A program made the translations under genes and the position numbers. The notes below the pieces were generated by a model. That model saw only the letters and a program-made list of their open reading frames with translations, ran no database searches and had not been told where the DNA came from. Positions 1 to 6,889 of a DNA stretch of 11,437 nucleotides are shown in pieces (positions within the stretch are counted from its first letter, which is position 1; the number at the start of each line of letters is the position of its first letter). The stretch covers positions 1 to 11,437 of the forward strand of contig DKDF01000096.1 in the NCBI GenBank assembly GCA_002451755.1, given 5' to 3'. This DNA is from Ruminococcaceae bacterium UBA6855 (lineage in GTDB: Bacteria; Bacillota; Clostridia; Oscillospirales; Acutalibacteraceae).

Positions 1-184
1 CGCGTTCAGACTCGCCTTTATACTCGATTATATCACAGTCGCTCGCCAAAAGTCCAGCTTTAGATACAACTTTGCCGTTTAAATATACATTCCCGCTCTT
101 TATCATTTCCTTGGCTTTTTCGCGCGACGGCGCGACACCCAAAGAGACCATAAGAGCGTCTATCCGCTTTCTGTTTTCCTCCAC
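1..184 (-). CDS. tlyA: TlyA-family 2'-O-ribose rRNA methyltransferase / hemolysin A homolog, N-terminal part only
   Basis: Only the first 61 codons are in the window; the gene runs off the left edge. The visible part is an S4 RNA-binding domain: after RKRIDALMVSLGVAPSREKA comes a segment ending in GNVYLNGKVV, the usual start of TlyA/YqxC proteins. In that family a FtsJ-like SAM-dependent methyltransferase domain follows and modifies ribosomal RNA; that part cannot be seen here. The start is a GTG at 184-182, because no ATG fits and GGAGG at 196-192 lies 7 nt upstream. This Shine-Dalgarno sits inside the last codons of dxs, whose stop is only 2 nt away, so the two genes are probably cotranscribed and coupled. 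The position after dxs matches yqxC in B. subtilis, where argR and recN come next. Family call is confident; exact rRNA target is not visible. Confidence 0.88.
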   Translation of the reverse strand, partial: MEENRKRIDALMVSLGVAPSREKAKEMIKSGNVYLNGKVVSKAGLLASDCDIIEYKGESER

Positions 185-186
185 GG

Positions 187-2049
187 TCAAGCCTCCGCAG
201 AAGTGACGAACGAGAGCACACCCTCTTCGTCAAAGCCGTATTTATGCAAAAGCGACTCAACGGACGCCTGCTTAACGAAGCCGTTTTCAATAGCTCTGAG
301 ATGATATTTCCCGGAGAATCCCGCTTTTGAAAGGTCGAACAGGAAACCTTCGCCAGCTCCGCCGCGGCGTATACCCTCTTCAAAGAAATAGACATCCTTG
401 CAGTTTTTCGCCGCTTCCACCGCGCCCTCGCAGACGGGAATTATGCGGTTGAGCTTTATAAGCTTCACGGATTCGCCCGAATTCACGAGCTTTTCATATG
501 CAAACGCGCAGGCGGAAAAAGTCCTGCCGTAGGTCACAATAGCCTTTTCGGCGTTCTCATCACCGAACACATCGAAGTCGGCAAATGTCGGCTTGATGCT
601 CTCGGGTATCGCGCGCTGAGCTCCGCGCGGATATCTGACCGCGACGAGCTTCGACTCGGAATAGAGCGCCTGCTGCATGGCGTGTTTGAGTCCCTCATAG
701 GACGATGGCGAATAGACGGTTATATCCGGCACGCTTCTGAGCATTGAAACATCGAAAACGCCCTGATGCGTCTCGCCGTCCTCGCCGACAAATCCGGCGC
801 GGTCGATGGCTATAACCATCTTCTGCTTCTGGAGCGCGGCATCGTGCAGAAGCTGATCGAAGCAGCGCTGGAGGAAAGTAGAATATACGGCGAAAACCGG
901 GATAAATCCGCTCTTTGCAAGACCGAGCGCGAACGCCACGGCGTGCTCCTCGGCGATGCCGATATCAAAAAATCTGTCTTTATGTTCGCTTGAAAATCTG
1001 TCGAGTCCCGTGCCGATGGACATCGCGGCGGTTATGGCGCAGACGCGGTCATCGCAGGACGCGAAGCGGCACATAATATCGCCGAAATTGCTCGAAAAGC
1101 TCGTGCCGGATGAGAGCGGCTCGCCGGTGTTGATATCGAACTTCGATATCCCGTGGAACTGCTCGGGCGAACGCTCAGCAAAATCATAACCCTTGCCCTT
1201 GAGGGTATTGACATGGAGAAGCACGGGTTTGTCATACTTCTTCGCCATCTCAAACGCTTCGCAGAGCTGCTGGATATTGTGCCCGTCGATGGGACCGATA
1301 TAGTGAAGTCCGAGATCCTCGAACCACGAATCGGAATAGATAATGCGCTTCAATGCGCTCTTTATATCAAACGCGGCATCCGAAAGCTCGTTTCCGATAA
1401 GAGGAATATGTTTCAGGAGCTTTTCTGTATGCGCTTTCATGCGGTAATATTCGGGTTTTGCTCTGACGACGGCGAGATAACGCGCCATCGAGCCGACATT
1501 TTCGGAGATAGACATCTCGTTGTCGTTGAGCACGATTATGAGCCTGTCGTGCGTTCTGCCGGCGTTGTTGAGAGCTTCATAGAACATTCCGCCGGTCATT
1601 GAGCCGTCTCCGACGACGGCGACAACGGTGTTCTTGCTGCCGCGCATGGTGTTCGCAGTCGAGAGTCCGAGCGCGCTCGAGGCGGCGGTGCTGGAATGAC
1701 CGCTGTAGAACATATCATGCTCGCTCTCGTCGGGACGGCAGAATCCGGAGAGTCCGCCCTCCTGGCGCAGAGTGTGGAAGCGGTCGTATCTGCCCGTGAG
1801 CAGCTTATGGGTATACGCCTGATGTCCGACATCCCAGACGAACTTGTCGCGCGGGGAATCGAACTCCTTGTGCATGGCGAGAGTCAGCTCCACGACACCG
1901 AGATTGGACGCGAGATGACCGCCGTTCTTTGAAACCGTGTCGATAAGAACAGTGCGTATTTCGGCGGCAAGCTCGTTTAGCTGGGCGTAGCTCATGCCTT
2001 TTATATCCGCCGGGGAGTGTATATTTTTAAGGTACTTGTCAGATGCCAT
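187..2049 (-). CDS. dxs: 1-deoxy-D-xylulose-5-phosphate synthase (DXS)
   Basis: Cytosolic thiamine-diphosphate enzyme that condenses pyruvate with glyceraldehyde 3-phosphate to DXP, the first step of the MEP isoprenoid pathway and a precursor for thiamine and pyridoxal. At 620 aa it has the normal family length. Visible motifs: catalytic-type His45 in GGHLASNLG (about 43-51), the ThDP/Mg motif GDGSMTGGM at 147-155 followed by EALNNAG and NDNEMSIS, the transketolase pyrimidine-domain signature DIGIAEEHAVAFALGL near 365-380, DRAGFVGEDGETHQG near 420, and RYPRG at the start of the C-terminal domain. No key residue appears missing. The ATG at 2049 is preceded by AAAGG with a 10-nt gap, a modest ribosome site. 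It follows ispA by 35 nt and is followed almost immediately by tlyA, the conserved Firmicutes order. No promoter was seen in the short gap, so it most likely depends on the upstream operon. Confidence 0.97.
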   Translation of the reverse strand: MASDKYLKNIHSPADIKGMSYAQLNELAAEIRTVLIDTVSKNGGHLASNLGVVELTLAMHKEFDSPRDKFVWDVGHQAYTHKLLTGRYDRFHTLRQEGGLSGFCRPDESEHDMFYSGHSSTAASSALGLSTANTMRGSKNTVVAVVGDGSMTGGMFYEALNNAGRTHDRLIIVLNDNEMSISENVGSMARYLAVVRAKPEYYRMKAHTEKLLKHIPLIGNELSDAAFDIKSALKRIIYSDSWFEDLGLHYIGPIDGHNIQQLCEAFEMAKKYDKPVLLHVNTLKGKGYDFAERSPEQFHGISKFDINTGEPLSSGTSFSSNFGDIMCRFASCDDRVCAITAAMSIGTGLDRFSSEHKDRFFDIGIAEEHAVAFALGLAKSGFIPVFAVYSTFLQRCFDQLLHDAALQKQKMVIAIDRAGFVGEDGETHQGVFDVSMLRSVPDITVYSPSSYEGLKHAMQQALYSESKLVAVRYPRGAQRAIPESIKPTFADFDVFGDENAEKAIVTYGRTFSACAFAYEKLVNSGESVKLIKLNRIIPVCEGAVEAAKNCKDVYFFEEGIRRGGAGEGFLFDLSKAGFSGKYHLRAIENGFVKQASVESLLHKYGFDEEGVLSFVTSAEA

Positions 2050-2084
2050 TTGACTTCAACCTTTCACTGAGAATGGATTGACGG

Positions 2085-2972
2085 TCACTTATTTCTGGAG
2101 AGAAGCTTTTCGGAAAGCGATATCAAAAATTCACCCTCATCGCCGAAAATTTTAAGCGCGTCTATTGCCTTATCGGTAAGCTCCGCGGCTATTCTCTGCG
2201 CCTCTTCGAGTCCGAGGAGCGAGACATAGGTATTTTTGCAGTTCTCGGCGTCGCTGCCTATCGGCTTGCCGAGGGTCGCCTCGTCGCTTGTGACATCAAG
2301 GATATCATCGACTATCTGGAACGCTATGCCGAGATTTTCGGCATATATTCGCGCCGCTTCGAGCTTTTTATCGTCGGCTCCCGCGGCGATGCAGCCGAGC
2401 TGGCACGCACATCTTATAAGCTCGCCCGTCTTGAGGACATCGACACTGCGCAGATCATCGACCGAAACAGTCTTGTTCTCGTTTTCAAGGTCCTGCACCT
2501 GACCCGCTATCATTCCGGCGCAGCCCGCCGCACGAGCGAGGAGCGAGACAGCCTTTGCAACGGCATCGGCGGGGATATCCTTTGCCTCGCCTGCGGTCTG
2601 GAACGCGAAAGTCAGCAGCGAATCGCCGGCAAGGAGCGCGTTTGCCTCGCCGAATTTGATATGGCTCGACGGCTTGCCGCGGCGCATATCGTCGTTGTCC
2701 ATGCAGGGCAGATCGTCGTGGATAAGCGAATATGTGTGGATAAACTCGATAACGCACGCAAGGGGCAGAGCCGCTTCAACGCTGCCGCCGCACATTCTGC
2801 AAAACTCGAGAGTCAGCATCGGGCGGATGCGCTTGCCGCCGTTTTCGACGCTGTATCTCATCGCTTCGAGCATCTTTGCTTCACCCGCGCCCGACGGCTC
2901 GGACGAAAGATACGCCATGAGCGCGTTGTTTATCATAGAGATATACTCGTCGGCTGTATATTTTTTACTCAT
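2085..2972 (-). CDS. ispA: (2E,6E)-farnesyl diphosphate synthase
   Basis: Cytosolic all-trans prenyltransferase, 295 aa, that adds IPP units to DMAPP/GPP to give the C15 farnesyl diphosphate used for undecaprenyl phosphate and other isoprenoids. Visible: GGKRIRP at 45-51; first Asp-rich motif DDLPCMDNDD at 86-95, with the DDxxxxD spacing typical of bacterial FPP synthases; RRGKP at 97-101; KTGEL at 181-185; second Asp-rich motif DDILD at 222-226. The residue five before the first Asp is Tyr81; an aromatic there is associated with stopping at C15, which supports FPP over GGPP. Start chosen at ATG 2972 because AAGGAG at 2985-2980 lies 7 nt upstream; an in-frame ATG at 2978 is too close to this site, and a TTG at 2990 lies upstream of it. 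The gene overlaps the xseB stop by 8 nt. Product length specificity remains an inference. Confidence 0.95.
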   Translation of the reverse strand: MSKKYTADEYISMINNALMAYLSSEPSGAGEAKMLEAMRYSVENGGKRIRPMLTLEFCRMCGGSVEAALPLACVIEFIHTYSLIHDDLPCMDNDDMRRGKPSSHIKFGEANALLAGDSLLTFAFQTAGEAKDIPADAVAKAVSLLARAAGCAGMIAGQVQDLENENKTVSVDDLRSVDVLKTGELIRCACQLGCIAAGADDKKLEAARIYAENLGIAFQIVDDILDVTSDEATLGKPIGSDAENCKNTYVSLLGLEEAQRIAAELTDKAIDALKIFGDEGEFLISLSEKLLSRNK

Positions 2973-3171
2973 CTTCATTCTCCTTTTCAAGCTCGGACAG
3001 TTCTTTTATCTTCGTCTGGGCTTTGTCGAGATACTCATTGCAGAAAGAGACGAGCTTCGTCCCCTCTTCAAAGAGCTTCAAGGACTCATCGAGAGAAGCA
3101 TCGCCGCGCTCGAGAGCCGAAACTATATCTTCAAGTCTCTTGACCGAATCTTCGTAGGTTTTCTTAGCCAT
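2965..3171 (-). CDS. xseB: Exodeoxyribonuclease VII small subunit
   Basis: A 68-aa, highly charged, helical protein that matches the small subunit of exonuclease VII, which binds several copies to each XseA and degrades single-stranded DNA to oligonucleotides. The family signature is clear: TYEDSVKRLEDIVSALERGD, then LDESLKLFEEGTKL and a C-terminal charged helix. Start chosen at ATG 3171 because GGAGG lies 8 nt upstream within the end of xseA, and MAKKTYEDS is the usual N-terminus. A longer frame beginning at 3207 would add 12 residues not typical of the family. It overlaps xseA by 8 nt upstream and ispA by 8 nt downstream, which would help keep subunit synthesis coupled. Confidence 0.95.
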   Translation of the reverse strand: MAKKTYEDSVKRLEDIVSALERGDASLDESLKLFEEGTKLVSFCNEYLDKAQTKIKELSELEKENEDE

Positions 3172-4390
3172 TGCCTGTTCCTCCGTTTTCGACAGATGAA
3201 GTGACACGGGCGGTGAGCTTTATATCCGCCGCAGTCACGGTTATATCGTCGCCCTCTTTGGGGACATTCGTTTTTGATATCAGCTTTCCGCCGCGTTCGA
3301 CCGCCGCATAGCCGCCCGAGAGTATTCTCAGGGGGCTGAGTGCATCGAGCCTGCCCGCGAGGACAGAGAGATTCAGTTTATCCCTGTGATGCGCCTGCAG
3401 AGCCGCCGACTGCATATCGGAAAGAAGTGAATCGAGCGTCTGCCGCTGAGAGATTATCTGCTGCATAGGTCCGTATGCCGAAAGTTCGGCACAGATACGT
3501 TTTATTTCATTGCAGCCGAAGCGAACATACGAATCCAGCGCAGAGGCGCAGCGCCTGCCGAGCTGATTGATATATGCGTGCTGCTCCGCCCTGTCGCTGA
3601 CGGCAAGTTCTGCCGCTGCGGATGGGGTCGGCGCACGGAGATCTGCCGCGAAATCGCAGATGGTGAAGTCCGTCTCGTGACCGACTGCGGAAATAACAGG
3701 GATATCGCTCGCCGCAACTGCACGAGCCACTTTTTCTTCGTTGAATGCCCATAGCTCTTCGACCGAGCCGCCGCCGCGCCCGACTATGAGCACATCGGCA
3801 TAATGCCCCGCGTTGAACCGCCTGATGGCATCGGATATCTGACCCGCCGCGGACGCGCCCTGAACCTGCACGGGACAGAGGATTATCTGCGTTGACGGGC
3901 TGCGGCGCGTTATGACATTTATAATATCCCTGACCGCAGCACCCGTCGGCGAAGTGACGACGCCGACACGCTTCGGAAAGCGCGGTATCGGGCGTTTGCG
4001 CTCCTGCGCAAAAAGTCCCTCCGCTTCAAGCTTTTTTTTGAGCTGTTCAAAAGCGATACTCAGAGCGCCCGCTCCGTCGGGCTGCATATCTTCAATATAG
4101 AGCTGATACTGACCGTCGCGCTCAAAGACGCTGACGCGCCCTTTGGCGATAACTTTCATACCGTTTTCGGGCATGAAGCCGAGGCGTTCGTTATCGGACT
4201 TGAACATGACTGCGCGCACTGCCGCTTTCTCGTCCTTGAGGGTCATGTAAAAATGCCCGGTGCGGTAATGATTCGTAAAATTCGATATCTCCCCGCTGAC
4301 GAACACCGTTCGCAGGTTATAGTCCGAATCCATGACGGATTTTATATATCTGTTAAGTTGACTTACTGTTACGCTGACGGTTTCAAGCAT
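3164..4390 (-). CDS. xseA: Exodeoxyribonuclease VII large subunit
   Basis: Catalytic subunit of exonuclease VII, 408 aa, acting with XseB on single-stranded DNA in either direction during repair and mismatch processing. Domains in order: N-terminal OB-fold, about residues 5-100, with GEISNF (33-38) and FYMTLKDEKAAVRAVMF; then the nuclease domain with KRVGVVTSPTGAAVRDI (139-155), VGRGGGSVEELWAFNEE (202-218) and SAVGHETDFTICDFAADLRAP (233-253); then a long helical region and a small C-terminal domain with SGGYAAVERGGKLI. All catalytic-domain motifs are intact. The ATG at 4390 overlaps the end of the TsaD-like gene by 8 nt and is preceded by GGGAG 8 nt upstream. Length is close to the usual 400-450 aa. 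Its pairing with xseB immediately downstream confirms the call. Confidence 0.97.
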   Translation of the reverse strand: MLETVSVTVSQLNRYIKSVMDSDYNLRTVFVSGEISNFTNHYRTGHFYMTLKDEKAAVRAVMFKSDNERLGFMPENGMKVIAKGRVSVFERDGQYQLYIEDMQPDGAGALSIAFEQLKKKLEAEGLFAQERKRPIPRFPKRVGVVTSPTGAAVRDIINVITRRSPSTQIILCPVQVQGASAAGQISDAIRRFNAGHYADVLIVGRGGGSVEELWAFNEEKVARAVAASDIPVISAVGHETDFTICDFAADLRAPTPSAAAELAVSDRAEQHAYINQLGRRCASALDSYVRFGCNEIKRICAELSAYGPMQQIISQRQTLDSLLSDMQSAALQAHHRDKLNLSVLAGRLDALSPLRILSGGYAAVERGGKLISKTNVPKEGDDITVTAADIKLTARVTSSVENGGTGNG

Positions 4391-5321
4391 TTTTCTGCTC
4401 CCTGAGATAAGTCAGATACGCCGTTCCGGCGGCATTATCCGCCGAGAATGCAGGCTCGGCAAAGTATGCGCCGAACTCCTTTGTAAATCTTTGGCGTATT
4501 ATTGAATTGGACATCACGCCGCCCGCAAAGACAAGCGGGAGGTTGCCGTATTTTTCAAGTATATTCTTCGTCATTTTTTCGAGAGCCGCCGCCACGGAAT
4601 CGAGGCAATAGAGCGCGATATCGCACTGCTCCTCGCCGTTTTTTATCATATCGAGGCACTTGTTTTCAATGCCCGAAAGGCAGCAGTCCGTGCCCTTGAC
4701 GCAGGGCTTCGGCTTGAATATTTTTCGGCTTTCGAGCGCCAGTTTTTCGAGTTCCGCGCCCGCAGGGAACTTGAGCCCCATAGCGACGCCGACTCTGTCA
4801 ACAGCTTGTCCCGCGTTGAGGTCGAGCGTTCTGCCGATAATATCAATATTGAGAAGCTTCTCTTCATCGGGGCGCACTAAAAGCGCCTCGGTCGTTCCGC
4901 CGGAGACATGAAATGCGATAAACTCGCGGTCAAAAAGTTCAATATGCCCGCTCGAATAGACAGCCGCCGCGACATGACCCGCCTGATGCGAGAATTCATA
5001 AAGCGGCACGTTCAGAGCGGACGAAAGGCACTTCGCGGTATTGAGTCCGACGGTAAAGCACGGCATATACGAACCCTCCGCATCGCGCGGAGCATATGAC
5101 GCGCCGATAAAATCGGGCTTGCCGCACTCATCGATAACCGCAGTCACGACCTGCCAGAGCTGCTGGGTGTGGTGAAACACGGCATCGCTCTGACGCAGTC
5201 CGCGCTCGCCGCTCTTGACGGGCAGAAGCATCTTCTTTTGAAAAACACATCCGCTCACATCATCAAAGGCTGCGGCGGATGTAGTATAGTTGCTTGTATC
5301 TATGCCGAGATAAACAGCCAT
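4383..5321 (-). CDS. Short TsaD/Kae1-like ASKHA-fold protein (peptidase M22 family paralog)
   Basis: A 312-aa cytosolic protein of the Kae1/TsaD (old name glycoprotease, M22) superfamily. Seen: phosphate-1-like LGIDTSNYTTS at 5-15, the metal-ligand pattern HQAGH (His112, His116), VSGGTTEALLV at 139-149, FAGGVMSNS at 265-273 and a C-terminal SADNAAG with Asp295. His112, His116 and Asp295 line up with the metal triad of E. coli TsaD (His111, His115, Asp300). It is shorter than typical TsaD (about 335-340 aa) and has Thr143 where TsaD has His in SGGHT. True TsaD makes the t6A modification of tRNA with TsaB and TsaE; neither is next door, so I think this is a separate paralog of unknown job rather than TsaD. 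It begins 3 nt after nusB, with AAAGGGG 8 nt before the ATG, and overlaps xseA by 8 nt. It occupies the place of folD in B. subtilis. Confidence 0.8.
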   Translation of the reverse strand: MAVYLGIDTSNYTTSAAAFDDVSGCVFQKKMLLPVKSGERGLRQSDAVFHHTQQLWQVVTAVIDECGKPDFIGASYAPRDAEGSYMPCFTVGLNTAKCLSSALNVPLYEFSHQAGHVAAAVYSSGHIELFDREFIAFHVSGGTTEALLVRPDEEKLLNIDIIGRTLDLNAGQAVDRVGVAMGLKFPAGAELEKLALESRKIFKPKPCVKGTDCCLSGIENKCLDMIKNGEEQCDIALYCLDSVAAALEKMTKNILEKYGNLPLVFAGGVMSNSIIRQRFTKEFGAYFAEPAFSADNAAGTAYLTYLREQKNA

Positions 5322-5324
5322 GGC

Positions 5325-5762
5325 TTATTCCCCTTTCGGGGCGTCGGAGCCGCTTCTGTCGGCAAGCTTTTCTTCGCGCGCCACAGAGCCGAGAACGCCG
5401 TTGACGAACGACGCATCCTCTGCCGTAGCGTATTTTTTGCACAGCTCGACAGCCTCGTTTATCGAGGTGCCGACCGGGACTTCCGGTATGTACATAAGCT
5501 CGCAGATGCTCAGTCTCATAGCGGACAGAGCGACGCGGGATATTCTGTGCTTCTTCCAGTTCTTTGAATATTTTTCGATGATATCATCGATTGAAAACAG
5601 CTTGTCCCACGCAGTCTGGGCGAGCATGGACGCGAACTCGTCCGGCTCTATAAGCTCGTTTTCAAGGCTGAGAGATATAATATCGTCCATATCCGTCTCG
5701 GGATTGAAGGACTTTTCAAACAGCAGGGCGAACGCCTGCTCTCTCGACTGGCTTCTTGTCAT
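5325..5762 (-). CDS. nusB: Transcription antitermination factor NusB
   Basis: A 145-aa all-helical RNA-binding protein that joins NusE (ribosomal protein S10) at boxA in rRNA leaders and promotes antitermination. Seen: N-terminal SREQAFALLFE, then WKKHRISRVALSAMRLSICEL in the middle, and the diagnostic INEAVELCKKYATAEDASFVNGVLGSV near the C-terminus. Start chosen at ATG 5762 (MTRSQSREQ), the normal family start with AGGA about 6 nt upstream; a frame opening at 5846 would add 28 residues unlike NusB and would read into the inverted repeat upstream. A 101-nt gap containing a hairpin separates it from the Asp23 gene. The TsaD-like gene begins 3 nt after its stop. The C-terminal tail after SVAREEKLAD is polar and variable. 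Confidence 0.95.
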   Translation of the reverse strand: MTRSQSREQAFALLFEKSFNPETDMDDIISLSLENELIEPDEFASMLAQTAWDKLFSIDDIIEKYSKNWKKHRISRVALSAMRLSICELMYIPEVPVGTSINEAVELCKKYATAEDASFVNGVLGSVAREEKLADRSGSDAPKGE

Positions 5763-5820
5763 AAACTTTCCTGTACTCCCCTCAGAATTCCGCTCTCGGG
5801 CGGTAAACATTGCTCGGCAT

Positions 5821-5857
5821 AAAAACCGAATCGAGCCCTCCCGCAAGAGAGGGCTTG
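5821..5857 (-). terminator. Hairpin with downstream T-tract between the asp23 and nusB genes; terminator or attenuator
   Basis: Seven nt after the Asp23 gene stop, arms 5849-5857 and 5832-5840 form a 9-bp stem (core AGCCCTC/GAGGGCT, one G-T wobble) around an 8-nt loop. On the minus strand the T-tract (TTTTT, 5825-5821) begins 6 nt after the stem instead of directly following it. That makes it a weak or atypical intrinsic terminator. Because I see no good promoter between it and nusB, partial read-through, lowering nusB and downstream expression relative to asp23, is more likely than full termination. RNA processing or mRNA stabilisation are other possibilities. Confidence 0.5.
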
Positions 5858-5863
5858 AAAAAT

Positions 5864-6232
5864 TTACTTTTCGCTTTCGGGCTTGATATCCATACCGGCT
5901 ATCGAGACGTTGACCTTCGAGACCATCTTTCCGGTCATGCTCTGGACGGCGTTCTTGACATTCTTCTGAATATCCGCCGCGACCTTCGGAATCTTTGTTC
6001 CGGGTGCGATATTGACATGGATATATATCTTGACATCGTTGTCCGACGACAAGACGCGCACGGACTTCGCCGCGCCCTCTCCGAGCTTGAAGATCGAATG
6101 TACGTCGGGAGTCCTGGCGGCAAAGCTGCTCACGCCTTCAACGTCCTTGGCGGCATTGAGAGCTATCGATGCAATGACATCCTCGGATATTACGAGGTTG
6201 CCGATATTGTCAACAGTTTTGTTTTCTTCCAC
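5864..6232 (-). CDS. Asp23/Gls24 family protein, YqhY-like
   Basis: A 122-aa soluble protein with the Asp23/Gls24 domain (DUF322): GNLVISEDVIASIALNAAKDVEGV near the N-terminus, a middle segment with VKIYIHVNIAPGTKIP, and the C-terminal pattern VSKVNVSIAGMD. In B. subtilis the neighbouring homolog YqhY sits with accB-accC before nusB and is linked to control of acetyl-CoA carboxylase; other family members are envelope-stress proteins. Here no acc genes are adjacent, so that role cannot be assumed. Start is a GTG at 6232: AAGGAGG lies 8 nt upstream, and the nearby ATG that overlaps this site is out of frame. It is the first gene after a strong sigma-A-like promoter, so the 5' untranslated leader is short. 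Downstream a hairpin separates it from nusB. No signal peptide or membrane segment is seen. Confidence 0.88.
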   Translation of the reverse strand: MEENKTVDNIGNLVISEDVIASIALNAAKDVEGVSSFAARTPDVHSIFKLGEGAAKSVRVLSSDNDVKIYIHVNIAPGTKIPKVAADIQKNVKNAVQSMTGKMVSKVNVSIAGMDIKPESEK

Positions 6233-6256
6233 AGGGCATTCCTCCTTCTGCCCTAT

Positions 6257-6284
6257 ATTATAACACAAACTTGAAAATTCTCAA
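6257..6284 (-). promoter_or_regulatory. Sigma-A-type promoter for the asp23-nusB-xse-ispA-dxs unit
   Basis: On the minus strand a perfect TATAAT (6262-6257) is preceded by TGn, an extended -10, and by TTGAGA (6284-6279) with a 16-nt spacer. The -35 box overlaps the TGA stop of spoIIIAH (6283-6281). The Shine-Dalgarno AAGGAGG follows within about 15 nt, giving a leader of roughly 20 nt. This is the best vegetative promoter match in the window. Confidence 0.82.
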
Positions 6285-6847
6285 CTACTTAATTCAACAA
6301 TTGTTATGTTTTCGGCTGAAAAACCGGTCTGTTTGAGAACTATCTCCTTTATCTGGAGGATAACCGTGTCGTTGAGAGCGCCTTTTGCGACGATTACTTC
6401 GGCGGAGTTATTGTTGATTATCACGACGCAGTCGCCGCCGGTTTTCGCTTTTATCAGCGCTTCGATATCGCCCTCGAGCTTTATCGCGTTCGACAGAGAC
6501 TTGAGCGCCGCAGTCGCTTCTTTGACGGCGGAGGCATCGGACGAGCTGTCTTTTATAACTTTATTGAGGGTCTCCGCCGCTTCGTCATGAGCTGAATTTC
6601 TTCTGAGCTTGGCGGAGGCGAAATAATCGCTGCTCTTGCCGGTCGCCACCGCGCTCTCAGAGACTCCCGACGAATTGACAAGCTGCGCATCGCCGAGATT
6701 CCCGCCCGTGTTATCGACCGCCTCGACCGACGGCTTCGCGTTCGCGCTCTTCACCGACGGGCGGTTATAATACCAGTTTATAAACACCGCCGAGCCGAGG
6801 GCGAGAACGAGTGCCGCGGCGATTATCTGCCTTTTCCTGACGACCAT
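6281..6847 (-). CDS. spoIIIAH: Stage III sporulation protein AH (SpoIIQ partner)
   Basis: A 188-aa bitopic membrane protein of the mother cell; its extracellular domain meets forespore SpoIIQ across the intermembrane space and forms part of the SpoIIIA-SpoIIQ channel. Seen: basic start VVRKRQ, one membrane helix at about 7-26, a low-complexity polar linker, and a C-terminal domain beginning near KLEGDIEALIKAKTGGDCVV and continuing with VIVAKGALNDTVILQIKEIV and FSAENITIVEL, the YscJ/FliF-like ring-building fold of this family. The ATG at 6847 is used because AAAGGA lies 9 nt upstream; a TTG at 6856 would add only three residues and has no site. Somewhat shorter than B. subtilis SpoIIIAH (about 218 aa), mostly in the linker. 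A 42-nt gap follows spoIIIAG. No terminator follows its stop, which is overlapped by the next promoter. Confidence 0.92.
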   Translation of the reverse strand: MVVRKRQIIAAALVLALGSAVFINWYYNRPSVKSANAKPSVEAVDNTGGNLGDAQLVNSSGVSESAVATGKSSDYFASAKLRRNSAHDEAAETLNKVIKDSSSDASAVKEATAALKSLSNAIKLEGDIEALIKAKTGGDCVVIINNNSAEVIVAKGALNDTVILQIKEIVLKQTGFSAENITIVELSS

Positions 6848-6889
6848 AAATATCAATCCTTTCGGGTTTCTTTTATTTGAACGGCGCGG

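Noticed and set aside
2656..3204. Plus-strand frames of 160-182 codons opposite ispA and xseB
   Set aside because: Two overlapping antisense frames without recognisable motifs; both strands of ispA/xseB are explained by the real genes.
5320..5886. Plus-strand open frame of 188 codons opposite nusB
   Set aside because: It is Ser-rich, without domains, and fully antisense to nusB and the end of asp23; the minus-strand genes explain the region.
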